Positions 44,491 through 52,508 of a stretch of 64,000 nt of DNA are shown piece by piece. The DNA lies in the NCBI RefSeq assembly GCF_902488535.1, contig NZ_CABTWO010000001.1, forward strand, positions 124,001-188,000. Direction: 5' to 3'. The stretch's first letter is position 1. The number at the start of each line of letters is the position of its first letter. The translations under genes and the position numbers were made by a program. This DNA is from an uncultured Mobiluncus sp. Lineage in GTDB: Bacteria; Actinomycetota; Actinomycetes; Actinomycetales; Actinomycetaceae. The notes beneath the pieces are model-generated. The model was given only the letters and a program-made list of their open reading frames with translations, was not told the DNA's origin and made no database searches.

Positions 44491-45726
44491 ATGGATTCCT
44501 CCTCGTGGACACGGACCTGGACCGCAATGAAAGTCGGGGCGCTGGCGGCAGGAGCCGTGGCGTGGACTGCAGCGCGCGCCTCCCGCTCCTACCAGCTGCG
44601 TCATGTGACTGTTCCCGTGCCCGGACGGGCTTTACGTTCCATCGCTGCGCCGGAGGCGGAGGCAACAGCGCCGCGTTTCGGGGTGGCGGGCACGCCACAC
44701 TTTCCGGGGTTGCGGATTTTGCACCTGTCGGACACGCATTTTTATCGCGGCCGTGAGGATTTGGTCGGCTGGTTGCGCGTGCTGGCTAAACGGGCAGGAA
44801 CGGACTTTGACCTGGTTGTTTTGACCGGGGATATGCTGTCGTCGAGTTATGGGGATGATTATTTGGTGACCCCGGCGCTCCAGCCGTTTATCGATTCGGG
44901 GGTGCCGGGAGCCTACGTGTTCGGCGATCATGATTTCTTTGCCAGTCGCGTGGGCAATCCGTTGAAGTATTTATGGAATACCAGTGAAAAATCCGGGGCG
45001 GGTCCCGCGGGCGTCAAACGGATCGGCGAGCCTGGTCAGGGCAATCATCTCAGCCGGCTGCTGGCCGATTCCGGCTGGTTGGACCTCAATAACGCGAACG
45101 GCAGCTTGGATGTGCGCGGGGTGCGCCTGGAGTTCAGCGGGGTTAACGACCCGCACGGGCGCCGCGACCGTTATGTTGGTTTTGAGGCCGGCGGTTCAAG
45201 CTCACTAGGTTCGATTGGTGGCGCGGGCCGGAGCGGTCAAGGCGGCGAGGTCGCGAGTGGTGAGGTCACAAGCGGTGACGGATCGCACCAGGGTGGGGCA
45301 AGCGCTGGTGTGTCGGGTAGAGCCGGGGTCACAAGTGGCGGTGAGGTCGGCTTTTCCAATGAATACTTGCGGGCCACCAACCGCAGCGTCCGCCTGGGAC
45401 TGTCCCACGCCCCTTATGCACGCGTACTCAATGAGTTCCTCTCAGACGGCACCGACCTGGTGTTTTGTGGGCACACGCACGGGGGGCAGGTCTGTTTACC
45501 GGGCGGACACGCCCTGGTGACGAACTGTGATTTGGATCCCCAGTTCGCTTCCGGCCTGTTCGAGTGGCAAGCCGATACATGCCCCGGACGCGAAAGCGAA
45601 ACTGGGGAACCTGACCGGGCGAGCATGACCGTCTGCGTCAGCCCCGGCCTGGGGACCTCGCCATTCACCCCCTGGCGCGTGTTTTGCCCGCCGGTGGCCT
45701 ACATCGTTGAGCTGGTCGCCGCCTAG
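44491..45726 (+). CDS. Metallophosphoesterase with Gly/Ser-rich insert
   Basis: 411 residues from ATG 44491 with GAAGG upstream; GTG 44476 is an alternative. An N-terminal hydrophobic stretch may anchor it. Two-metal phosphoesterase motifs: LHLSDTHFY, LTGDML, GDHDFF (in place of the usual GNHD), LSHAPY and CGHTHGGQ. A low-complexity insert of about 55 residues (Gly, Ser, Val; about 235-290), encoded by imperfect repeats, separates the last two blocks. The substrate is unknown; membrane relatives act on UDP-diacylglucosamine or phospholipids. The stop codon TAG lies at the edge of a decayed IS element, so the last residues should be treated with care. Confidence 0.82.
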   Translation: MDSSSWTRTWTAMKVGALAAGAVAWTAARASRSYQLRHVTVPVPGRALRSIAAPEAEATAPRFGVAGTPHFPGLRILHLSDTHFYRGREDLVGWLRVLAKRAGTDFDLVVLTGDMLSSSYGDDYLVTPALQPFIDSGVPGAYVFGDHDFFASRVGNPLKYLWNTSEKSGAGPAGVKRIGEPGQGNHLSRLLADSGWLDLNNANGSLDVRGVRLEFSGVNDPHGRRDRYVGFEAGGSSSLGSIGGAGRSGQGGEVASGEVTSGDGSHQGGASAGVSGRAGVTSGGEVGFSNEYLRATNRSVRLGLSHAPYARVLNEFLSDGTDLVFCGHTHGGQVCLPGGHALVTNCDLDPQFASGLFEWQADTCPGRESETGEPDRASMTVCVSPGLGTSPFTPWRVFCPPVAYIVELVAA

Positions 45727-46223
45727 CCTACAATCTTTCGGCTATAAACATCGGTTACGAACGCTGTATACACGAACCCGGATAGGGTTCGAACATACGT
45801 GATATCCCCAACCCACAGTTCGTTGGGCCTACTGGCCGTGAACTGCCGATTCACCAATTCCGGGCGAGAATCTAGTACTTGAGCGGGTCTGGTTGTTATT
45901 GCTGTGCGTCCCCGGCGAACACCAACAATCCCAGCGATTTTCATGAGTCGAGCGACCTGGTCACGACCAATATCCCAGCCCGCGCGCCTGGCTGCGTGCC
46001 ACATCTTACGAATACCATAGACACCAAAATTGTGTGCGTGAATCTCGCGTAGTTCTTCAGCAAGAATCCAATCACGAACGCTCCTGACGCTTGCTGGTCT
46101 GCTCTTCGCTAGCCGGTAGCCGCGAGAGGTAATAAACCCTCCTTCCAGGCTCGCACCCAGTGTCCGGCAAATCGGCTCGACCCCGAAACGACCCCTATAT
46201 TCGTCAATATAAGCAATCATCAT
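45723..46223 (-). pseudogene. IS3 transposase OrfB, C-terminally truncated
   Basis: 166 residues remain of about 280. The HTH_21-like part (YIDEYRGRFGVEPICRTL, YGIRKMWHAARRAGWDIGRDQV) and the start of the DDE core (NELWVGDITYVRTLSGFVYTAFVTDVYSRKIVG) are clear. It ends at a stop codon formed at the junction with the metallophosphoesterase gene, so the second Asp and the Glu are missing and it cannot transpose. Confidence 0.85.
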
Positions 46224-46538
46224 CGGGCCGGACGGTCGAGCTCCGCTGCGAAAAAAGCCGAAGCAGTTTTCAAAATCTCATTCGCCCTACGCAGTTCCGC
46301 ATTCTCGCGTTTGAGACGTTTGATTTCCTCATGCTCTTCACGCGTGAACCCCTGCCGCTCACCCGTAACAACCAAATGCTGCTCATACCAGCGGCGCAGT
46401 GACTCGTTTGCGATCCCCAGCTTCACAGCTATCTCATTAACCGCCCTCCACTGCGAACACGAACAATCAGCAGCCAACCGATCAGAAAGCAACCGCACCG
46501 CCCGATCCCTTAAACTCCTGAGAATACCTCTTAGACAT
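46220..46538 (-). pseudogene. IS3 OrfA, frameshifted near its start
   Basis: From ATG 46538 the frame reads MSKRYSQEFK and then breaks: three C residues at 46507-46509 (plus strand) stand where the fragment at 50.8 kb has two. After that base the normal HTH (NEIAVKLGIANESLRRWYEQH) and leucine zipper (EIKRLKRENAELRRANEILK) continue to a stop at 46220, overlapping orfB. Confidence 0.8.
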
Positions 46539-46605
46539 ATCCCTAATCCTCTCAAAAACGAGTAGGAACAAAACCCAGTACGCTTCACTTCAACAATCAC
46601 ATAGC

Positions 46606-46635
46606 GCTGGGGCGTGCCTTTTGGTACGCCCCAGC
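46606..46635. terminator. Perfect GC hairpin at the outer edge of the IS remnant
   Basis: GCTGGGGCGT and ACGCCCCAGC pair perfectly around a 10-nt loop. No T-run follows on either strand. It may be an old terminator. Confidence 0.4.
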
Positions 46636-47045
46636 TGCATTAAATATTCGCATTAGACGGGAGCTTTTAACTCCCTCATCCCCTGGGTGTCTAACCTGCA
46701 TGAATGAAACCAACGGATCGTATGCAGAACCTGAGGCGAAATCGTAAGCAAATCCATCACGGCATCACGCTTTCTTCCATGCCAAGGTCAGCCTTGAATA
46801 GAAGCATCTTCTACACATTCTCATAAGATCAAAACTGAGTCTTGGATGGCAACCGCCTACTGGTGTTATGGAATCCCGCGTTCGATTTGCTATCGCAAAC
46901 TGTCAAAATAAAAACCAAAAGACACTCAGAATTCTCTAAATATTTTGCCAGATTTGGCAGTTATTTATAATTTGACACGTCGGTTTTAGGGAGTATTTTT
47001 AACCAAATAACAGTTCGCTAAAGTATTAGTAAAGGAGGGAACTGA
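46636..47045. other. AT-rich non-coding leader of the acyltransferase-protease operon
   Basis: About 410 bp with no credible coding frame, clearly lower in GC than the core genes. It contains the promoter and palindrome listed next, and nothing else I can name. Confidence 0.6.
46946..46999 (+). promoter_or_regulatory. Promoter with upstream palindrome
   Basis: TTGACA (46972-46977), 16-bp spacer, TATTTT (46994-46999), about 47 bp before GTG 47046. A TGCCA-GATT-TGGCA palindrome at 46946-46959 lies 12 bp upstream of the -35, where an activator would bind. Confidence 0.6.
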
Positions 47046-48002
47046 GTGTCTAAACCTTCACGAATCGTGGGGCTTGATGTAGCGCGCTCACTCGCGATCA
47101 TCGGAATGATAGTTATCCACATGGCCTCGCTACTTTGGAGTACCAAAGTAATACTCTCTGGCCTACCCGCATCATTATTTGCCATCATCGCCGGCGCGAC
47201 GATGATGATTATTGGACGAAACTACACCAGCACCACTTTCTTGCGGCTGATAGCCCGAGGCGCTTTAATCATCCTCATCGGCCTGGCACTACTGCCCGTG
47301 GGTGGACAAATCCAATTGGTTCTCATCGTAATGGGCCTGGTAATGATCCTAGTTTCCTGGATGCCCGCATTGGGAACGTGGTGGAGGCTCGGTCTATTTA
47401 TTGCCGCCACAATCGCCGCAACAATCGTTTACGCCCCCATCGAACTGCCACAGATTTATCCGCTATTGGCATGGATTGCATACTTCATCGGTGGCATGCT
47501 TCTTTTCGATGTGTACCTGCGCGGCCGACTACAGCGCAACCCCGATGAGAACAGCAACCCTAACACTCGACTGAGCTGGATCGTAACCGCTATCAGCGTT
47601 GTCATCGCTGGTATCGGCATCTACTTCCGATTTGACCCAGACATTCCCAGCTGGCTCAGCTTTACCGGTCACACCGGTGTTGCCGGAGAGATTATCCTCT
47701 CCGTTGCCGTTGCAGCCGTAGTGATCCACCTATGTGTGCTCATAGGCGATCTCTCTTCAACCTTGGTTTACCCTTTCGCTGCCATGGGAACAATGTCGCT
47801 AACCATTTACATTCTGCACATTCTCACCGCTTTCTACTGGCAGCAAAATGTCGTGTTGCATTCCACTTTGTCAGCAATCGGTTTCATCGTATTCTTCCTC
47901 GTCGCAGCCAGCCTCTGGAAGAAGTTTGCAGGACAGGGTCCTGCTGAGAAACTCGTTGCCACCACGATCAAGGCCATTGTTCCTTCTAAGAAAGGGAATT
48001 AA
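47046..48002 (+). CDS. Polytopic membrane acyltransferase-like protein (DUF1624/HGSNAT-like)
   Basis: 318 residues from a GTG with AAAGGAGGG upstream. RIVGLDVARSLAIIGMIVIHM is the start typical of heparan-alpha-glucosaminide N-acetyltransferase-like and related DUF418 proteins, with the conserved Asp and His in and after helix 1. About nine hydrophobic segments follow. The family moves acetyl or acyl groups across the membrane onto envelope sugars; the substrate here is unknown. Only 2 bp separate it from the secreted protease gene, so they share a transcript. Base composition is lower in GC than the core genes, suggesting acquisition. Confidence 0.75.
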   Translation: MSKPSRIVGLDVARSLAIIGMIVIHMASLLWSTKVILSGLPASLFAIIAGATMMIIGRNYTSTTFLRLIARGALIILIGLALLPVGGQIQLVLIVMGLVMILVSWMPALGTWWRLGLFIAATIAATIVYAPIELPQIYPLLAWIAYFIGGMLLFDVYLRGRLQRNPDENSNPNTRLSWIVTAISVVIAGIGIYFRFDPDIPSWLSFTGHTGVAGEIILSVAVAAVVIHLCVLIGDLSSTLVYPFAAMGTMSLTIYILHILTAFYWQQNVVLHSTLSAIGFIVFFLVAASLWKKFAGQGPAEKLVATTIKAIVPSKKGN

Positions 48003-48004
48003 CC

Positions 48005-49045
48005 GTGAAAAAAACATCTTTTTCGATCGCGACCATTGCCAGCGCCGTCCTTCTAATGACTGCCACTCCGGCTCTCGCACTCGAATATGGAGATCCGGCG
48101 CCCGATAATGCGGAAAGCAGTTCCGTTGCCGCGCTCAAAATGGGCAAAATCGGCAGCTTTGGTGACTGCACAGGCACACTCATTGCCGACCAGTGGGTAC
48201 TCACAGCGCGCCACTGTCTAGAGTCAGTCAACAATGAAGGCACCCAGGCACGCATCGCTGGAAAAGTCTACAACGCTGATTCCTGGGCTCTTTCGCCCAC
48301 ATCTGACGCGGGGTTACTTCACCTGACTGAGAAAGTGACTAACGCAACCCCCGCAAAAATCTCCCACGATATTCCAACCCCAGGTCAGACGGGAACTCTT
48401 TACGGTTGGAGTAGCAGCTCGTCAATGGCACGATCTGGACAGCTACCAATGGCCAAAATGGTTGTCAAAGAGCTACTAGGTGGCGCACCTTCCGGTTCTG
48501 ACACGCCGAGTGCTCCCGAAACTCCTTCCGATTCCAAGGCACCTACCGGCGCTGATGCGTCTACAGAGACTGCCCCGCCACAGGCTCTACCGTCAAAACC
48601 TGGAATGTCAGAATCCAGCCAAACCGAGTCTAATCCTGAGGGGATGTCGGAAGTCCCAGCCGACAACTCCATACAGCCTAGGATCGAAACCTCTATCTTG
48701 GATGTGCAGTCAGTTTCTGGAGCTGGCATGCAGGGCGGTGACTCTGGTGGCCCGTTCTTTGTCGACGGAAAGCTTGCGGGACTTGCTACCGCTGGAACTG
48801 CCAATGGGGATCCGGACCTTCCCTCCCCTAGTGCTGCAATCACCACAGTTGCAGGCACCGCCGAATGGATCGACAACATTGTCTCTGGCCGCGACACCCA
48901 AAGCGTTCTAACTGCAGAAAACACTCCTGCACCGCCAAAGAACATTCAAACCAGTGGCGATAATATTTGGGGTTACCTTGCGATCGCACTCGTAGGCCTT
49001 GCGGTGGGAGCAATCGGCTCACGTATCCGCAATGCGCGCCAGTAA
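48005..49045 (+). CDS. Membrane-anchored trypsin-like serine protease
   Basis: 346 residues from a GTG with AAAGGGAA upstream. A signal peptide (KKTSFSIATIASAVLLMTATPALA) is followed by an S1 fold with GTLIADQWVLTARHC (His70), TSDAGLLHL (Asp101) and MQGGDSGGPFF (Ser247). About 75 residues rich in Ser, Pro, Thr and Glu are inserted between Asp and Ser. A C-terminal helix (WGYLAIALVGLAVGAIGS) with a basic end should anchor it in the membrane, so it acts outside the cell. Its operon partner is the acyltransferase-like gene; whether they act on one substrate is unknown. Confidence 0.87.
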   Translation: MKKTSFSIATIASAVLLMTATPALALEYGDPAPDNAESSSVAALKMGKIGSFGDCTGTLIADQWVLTARHCLESVNNEGTQARIAGKVYNADSWALSPTSDAGLLHLTEKVTNATPAKISHDIPTPGQTGTLYGWSSSSSMARSGQLPMAKMVVKELLGGAPSGSDTPSAPETPSDSKAPTGADASTETAPPQALPSKPGMSESSQTESNPEGMSEVPADNSIQPRIETSILDVQSVSGAGMQGGDSGGPFFVDGKLAGLATAGTANGDPDLPSPSAAITTVAGTAEWIDNIVSGRDTQSVLTAENTPAPPKNIQTSGDNIWGYLAIALVGLAVGAIGSRIRNARQ

Positions 49046-49084
49046 GGATTCCTACTGGACTGTCTAGCGAATAGCATTTCACCC

Positions 49085-49137
49085 TTTGAAGCCGTCTCCC
49101 AGAAAACTGGGTGGCGGCTTCAAACATTAGCTCTTTT
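49085..49137 (+). terminator. Terminator of the acyltransferase-protease operon
   Basis: TTTGAAGCCG pairs with CGGCTTCAAA; an inner CCCAG-AAAA-CTGGG extends the stem. CTCTTTT follows about 10 nt later. It lies 40 bp past the stop codon. Confidence 0.75.
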
Positions 49138-49295
49138 ACAGTCATGCGACCCGTATCTGACCCCCTTGCCTACTGAAGTTCACAACCGATCAGCATTGCT
49201 GAACCAACAGGAAGATTATAGAAAGCCAGTAACCGAAACCTGGCTCAATCCGTGCTCGGGTCACGGAACACGGGCGTTAAAAGTGTACGGCTCCG

Positions 49296-50555
49296 TTAGG
49301 CCGTGTACTGGAGGGCTATGCGATCTTCCGGATGACGATCATTCAGATAGAGGACGGCCAGGAAGAACCACTCCGCTGGTTTCATCAAAAACCACACAGC
49401 ATCAGCCGCCCACTGCGATCTGATCAGCTTGGCAACCGGGAAGCCATACGTGTCATATAAGCGCCGAATAACCCGATGGGTTCTGGGCACACGCTCTTCC
49501 AGTACCTGCTCAAACGCATTGGCCACAAGAAGCTGGCGATTCACAACCACCGGCCGGCCATGACGCAGGCCCATGCGGATTGGTTTTACCACCGCTCGGT
49601 GTCCGCCGGCGGCCACAGTGCAAAGGTAGTGTTCGTCAAAATACACGTTTTGCGGGGCAACCTGCTGTGACAGGTTCCAGTCACTGGTCTCCGTAAATGC
49701 CCTCACCACCATGCTCGGCGATTGCCCAAACAAAGCTAGAATCCCGACCAGCACGGCAAGGAGCGGGAGCGCCACCACGAACCCTAGAAGCGGCCAGCGC
49801 TTCGCGTCAGCCACCATTGCGTCGAGTTTGCTCAATACCGAGGAGCTGTCGATGCGGCCTCGTCTATCTCCATCAGCTTCGTAGGCGCGCACTTGGATTG
49901 CAACTATTTTCACCACAATCGCAAGCACAGCCAACAAAGGAAGAATCAGCAGTGCGTCTAGGGGGGTTTCAAAAGTTGTGATCTGGATAGTCCACACCAG
50001 GCCGAACACAACGCCCAAGTAGAGCCCCGCAATCGCAATCACAACTACGAGGGGCGGCAACTGTCTGGCTTCGTTAAACCGCAAAAGGAGGAATCCGAGT
50101 ACGAACAGTAGCGCGATGAACAGCACGTGTGGCCATGCCCGCGTGTAAATCGGCGCGTGGGTTTGGTAGTTTACCAGCTGGACGTGCCAGTCCGCAGTAG
50201 GCACAACCTCTTTGAAGAACCCTAGGTATCCGAACTCATAAACCGCTATGACACACAGGGTCCAAACGTCCAGGCCCGCATCGAGAACCGGCAGGTCCTT
50301 ACCACTCCCCGCTTTGGCCGCACGGATTATTTGGCTGACAGTCAGCGCTACTGGGTAACCGGCCGCGAGCGCGACGAGGGCTCCTCCAACCAGAATCTGC
50401 CCGAGAATCTGACTTGCGCCTGAAGGAGGTTGGGATACGAGGTAGGCAATCGCTCCGGTGATTCCGATCAACAGAGCCAAAACGATTCGCGAAAAAGAGG
50501 GGTGCTTGCTGGCGTAGCGGTACAGCTTAACTTGTCCTCCTGTCCTGCAAGACAT
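49296..50555 (-). CDS. Polytopic membrane protein, DUF6688-like
   Basis: 419 residues with about eight hydrophobic segments and a conserved-looking cytoplasmic end: EHYLCTVAAGGHRAVVKPIRMG, RQLLVANAFEQVLEE and LYDTYGFPVAKLI. This pattern recalls the DUF6688 family, of unknown function; I am not certain. The annotated ATG (50555) has a poor site, while an excellent AGGAGG lies inside codons 4-7 with no ATG, GTG or TTG at the right distance, so the true start may be non-standard or altered. It lies between two IS fragments. Confidence 0.55.
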   Translation of the reverse strand: MSCRTGGQVKLYRYASKHPSFSRIVLALLIGITGAIAYLVSQPPSGASQILGQILVGGALVALAAGYPVALTVSQIIRAAKAGSGKDLPVLDAGLDVWTLCVIAVYEFGYLGFFKEVVPTADWHVQLVNYQTHAPIYTRAWPHVLFIALLFVLGFLLLRFNEARQLPPLVVVIAIAGLYLGVVFGLVWTIQITTFETPLDALLILPLLAVLAIVVKIVAIQVRAYEADGDRRGRIDSSSVLSKLDAMVADAKRWPLLGFVVALPLLAVLVGILALFGQSPSMVVRAFTETSDWNLSQQVAPQNVYFDEHYLCTVAAGGHRAVVKPIRMGLRHGRPVVVNRQLLVANAFEQVLEERVPRTHRVIRRLYDTYGFPVAKLIRSQWAADAVWFLMKPAEWFFLAVLYLNDRHPEDRIALQYTA

Positions 50556-50641
50556 GATACACGCGTTTTCTAGACCATTGAACTAGCGCAGGACTTTACC
50601 GGCCATATAGTGCTTAGCTCCGTTGATGTCGCACACGTAAC

Positions 50642-50674
50642 GGGCGCGACTCCAAATAGCTCGAAGTCGCGCCC
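50642..50674. repeat. Perfect 10-bp inverted repeat upstream of the DUF6688-like gene
   Basis: GGGCGCGACT and AGTCGCGCCC form a hairpin with a 13-nt loop. No T-run follows; it may be a leftover terminator or an operator. Confidence 0.45.
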
Positions 50675-50756
50675 AGTATATGCGCGTGGTTAGCAAATAT
50701 TGTCGATTACTACTATAAGTCGCCCTAGAACGAGTGGAGCCCCGCGGGTTAGCCCT

Positions 50757-50873
50757 CTAGCCAAGCAATCTACGAGCATACGCACCGCCCGATCCTTAAA
50801 CTCCTGAGAATATCTCTTAGACATATCCCTAATCCTCTCAAAAACGAGTAGGAACAAAACCCAGTACGCTTCA
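50757..50873 (-). mobile_element. Second IS3 fragment: left end and orfA start only
   Basis: About 117 bp nearly identical to the outer end of the IS at 46.5 kb, including the terminus and the first codons (MSKRYSQEFKDRAVRML), in frame here. It breaks off after about 20 codons. Confidence 0.75.
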
Positions 50874-51382
50874 TGAACCGACCAACTATCAACCCGACTT
50901 TCCCCGCCAACGCAAACAAAACACGGGAAAACAGACACACAATTTGACCGACCCCAAAGTTCAGCCAAACCAACTTTCAACCTGACTTTAAAGCTCTACC
51001 ACAACGAAAAACCCGGATAAAAAACACACAATTTGTCCTTTAACCCTCCCGTGTTGGGGGTTTAAGCCGGTTTTTTGGCTATATTGTGGGCGTTTGCCCT
51101 GGTCGGGGTATTCGCTTCACTCACACCCTGTCGGGGTATTCGCAATCGCTAAGCGATTGCATGCCACTTAGTCGAAAACTCAGCCGTCGAGGTTCGCTCC
51201 GCTCCTCCGTCGGGGTATTCGCAATCGCTGCGCGATTGCATGCCCCTTAGCCGAAGCGGCAAATACCTTCCGGTTTTGTTTTGCCGCGGACTGCGTCCGC
51301 GGCTACGTTGCGCGGCCCCAGCTCGCTTACGCAAGCATGCTTGCGACGCGGCTGTGTCGCGCAACTAGCCCGCTTCGCGGGC
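50874..51382. other. Non-coding, repeat-rich region between IS fragment and tRNA-Pro
   Basis: No credible gene in about 510 bp. The left half is AT-rich and repeats ACACACAATTTG (near 50935 and 51024). The right half is full of palindromes and word repeats, listed next. Confidence 0.6.
51102..51374. repeat. Cluster of direct repeats and perfect hairpins downstream of tRNA-Pro
   Basis: GTCGGGGTATTCGC occurs at 51102, 51130 and 51209; the last two extend to a 47-bp repeat that carries the hairpin GCAATCGC-N3-GCGATTGC. Further palindromes: CCGCGGACTGCGTCCGCGG (about 51283), CGCAAGCATGCTTGCG (about 51330) and CCCGCTTCGCGGG (about 51369). Confidence 0.7.
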
Positions 51383-51417
51383 AAAACAAAACCGGTCAAG
51401 GTGCTTACCTTGACCGG
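51383..51417 (-). terminator. Terminator of tRNA-Pro
   Basis: On the minus strand CCGGTCAAGGT and ACCTTGACCGG form a perfect 11-bp stem with a 4-nt loop, followed by TTTTGTTTTG, directly after the tRNA. Confidence 0.9.
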
Positions 51418-51419
51418 AG

Positions 51420-51493
51420 TCGGGGTGGCGGGATTTGAACCCGCGGCCTCTTCGTCCCGAACGAAGCACGCTACCAAGCTGCGCCACACCCCG
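51420..51493 (-). tRNA. tRNA-Pro (anticodon CGG)
   Basis: The minus strand folds as a full cloverleaf: acceptor CGGGGTG/CACCCCG, D arm with AGCTTGGTAGC, anticodon stem CTTCG/CGAAG with loop TTCGGGA, and T arm GCGGGTTCGAATCCCGC. The loop puts CGG at positions 34-36. The CCA end is not encoded. Confidence 0.95.
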
Positions 51494-51659
51494 TGCGTTT
51501 TGCAACCCCTCAATTATACAGATGAACGGAAATATCAGAAATCGCGACCGGTCCGAAAATCCGCGCCGCGCCATGAGTCCCATCAGAAACTGCCATGCAC
51601 TAACAAGCATCGCCCAGGTGGCGCAGTCGCCCCTAGAGTGCCACGTTCGCGGCTTTCGA

Positions 51660-51674
51660 TACAATCGACCCGTG
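51660..51674 (+). promoter_or_regulatory. -10 element of a probably leaderless phosphatase gene
   Basis: TACAAT (51660-51665) is followed by 6 nt and GTG 51672, the same geometry as at 37341. No Shine-Dalgarno is visible. Confidence 0.5.
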
Positions 51675-52220
51675 AATATCCTCGTCGTTTGTACCGGCAA
51701 CATCTGTCGCTCCCCGATGGCTGAAATCGTCCTGCGCGAAACTGCCCAGCTAGAGGGGCTTGACCTGCGCGTATCTTCAGCAGGAACCTCAGACGAAGAG
51801 CACGGCCACGGTCTGGATCGGCGCGCGGCAAAAGTCCTACGCGAAGCCGGCTATACCCTGCCCGCCAGCCACTTCGCCCACCGCGCCACCACCGCTGAAC
51901 TACGGGAGGCCGACCTTGTGCTGGCTATGACCACAGGTCACGCCCGCATTCTGCGGCGCATGATGGCAACAGCTGGGGTCAGCGCCGACAAACTGCACCT
52001 GTGGAGAGAATTCGACGGCACCGTGCCTTTCGGCTCCATCAACGATTACCTGCAATCGTCGCCAGGGTATTCCGACCAGTATTCTTCCGGAGGCCACGCG
52101 GACGTGCCCGACCCCTGGTATGGGAACCAGGACGGGTTCTATCGCACTTTGGCGGTCGTGGAGTCCGGTGTTCAGGGTCTGTTGCGCTGGCACAAGGCCG
52201 GAGGGGCAGAAGGGCGTTAG
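51672..52220 (+). CDS. Low-molecular-weight protein-tyrosine phosphatase
   Basis: 182 residues from GTG 51672; upstream in-frame sequence overlaps the tRNA region and is not coding. The P-loop CTGNICRS (Cys7, Arg13) is at the very N-terminus, and the general acid Asp lies in DVPDPWYG near residue 150. It removes phosphate from tyrosine (or arginine) residues, and relatives control capsule or host signalling. The segment before DPWYG (SSPGYSDQYSSGG) is longer than in classic members. No kinase gene is nearby. Confidence 0.9.
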   Translation: MNILVVCTGNICRSPMAEIVLRETAQLEGLDLRVSSAGTSDEEHGHGLDRRAAKVLREAGYTLPASHFAHRATTAELREADLVLAMTTGHARILRRMMATAGVSADKLHLWREFDGTVPFGSINDYLQSSPGYSDQYSSGGHADVPDPWYGNQDGFYRTLAVVESGVQGLLRWHKAGGAEGR

Positions 52221-52230
52221 GCCCCGGCTT

Positions 52231-52466
52231 GCCGGTCTCACGCTGTGACGGAAACGCTCTCTTGAACTGACGGCGGTTGCCGTCAACCCAATGCGTGTTT
52301 TCTGTTTGGAGTTCGACCGGCGCAATGTCCACTGGACATTGCTTTTATGCCGGTCTCACACTGTTACGGAAACGCTCTGGCGTGTTTTCTGTTTGGAGTT
52401 CGACCGGCGCAATGTCCACTGGACATTGCTTTTATGCCGGTCTCACACTGTTACGGAAACGCTCTC
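52231..52466. repeat. 87-bp tandem repeat with terminator hairpins
   Basis: Two near-identical units (52293-52379, 52380-52466) and a partial copy (52231-52260). Each full unit contains GCAATGTCC-ACT-GGACATTGC followed by TTTT on the plus strand, a complete intrinsic terminator, so the phosphatase gene is followed by two in tandem. Confidence 0.85.
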
Positions 52467-52508
52467 TTGGGTTGAGGGTTTCACCCTCAACCCAAGAGAG
52501 CGTTTCCG
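52454..52508. repeat. Perfect 26-bp inverted repeat spanning the SPFH gene stop codon
   Basis: The arms 52454-52479 and 52483-52508 are exact complements around a 3-nt loop. The right arm includes the last seven codons and stop of the SPFH gene; the left arm continues into the tandem repeat. Confidence 0.9.

Larger units (their letters stand above)
45723..46587 (-). mobile_element. Truncated IS3-family insertion sequence
   Basis: It contains a frameshifted orfA and an orfB cut off before its second catalytic Asp. The outer end near 46587 (minus strand TGAAGCGTACTGGGTTTTG) is shared exactly with a small fragment ending at 50873, which defines the IS terminus. The other end stops at the metallophosphoesterase stop codon. 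Confidence 0.8.

Noticed and set aside
50556..50756. Remnant of a gene on the minus strand
   Set aside because: A frame of about 40 codons can be read to a stop near 50580, but it has no start, no known motif and may be chance.
45723..51493. Prophage or conjugative element
   Set aside because: No integrase, capsid, relaxase or replication genes are present; only IS remnants and membrane or secreted proteins.
52231..52466. CRISPR or integron repeat
   Set aside because: Only two full units with no unique spacers; the repeat content is an intrinsic terminator.
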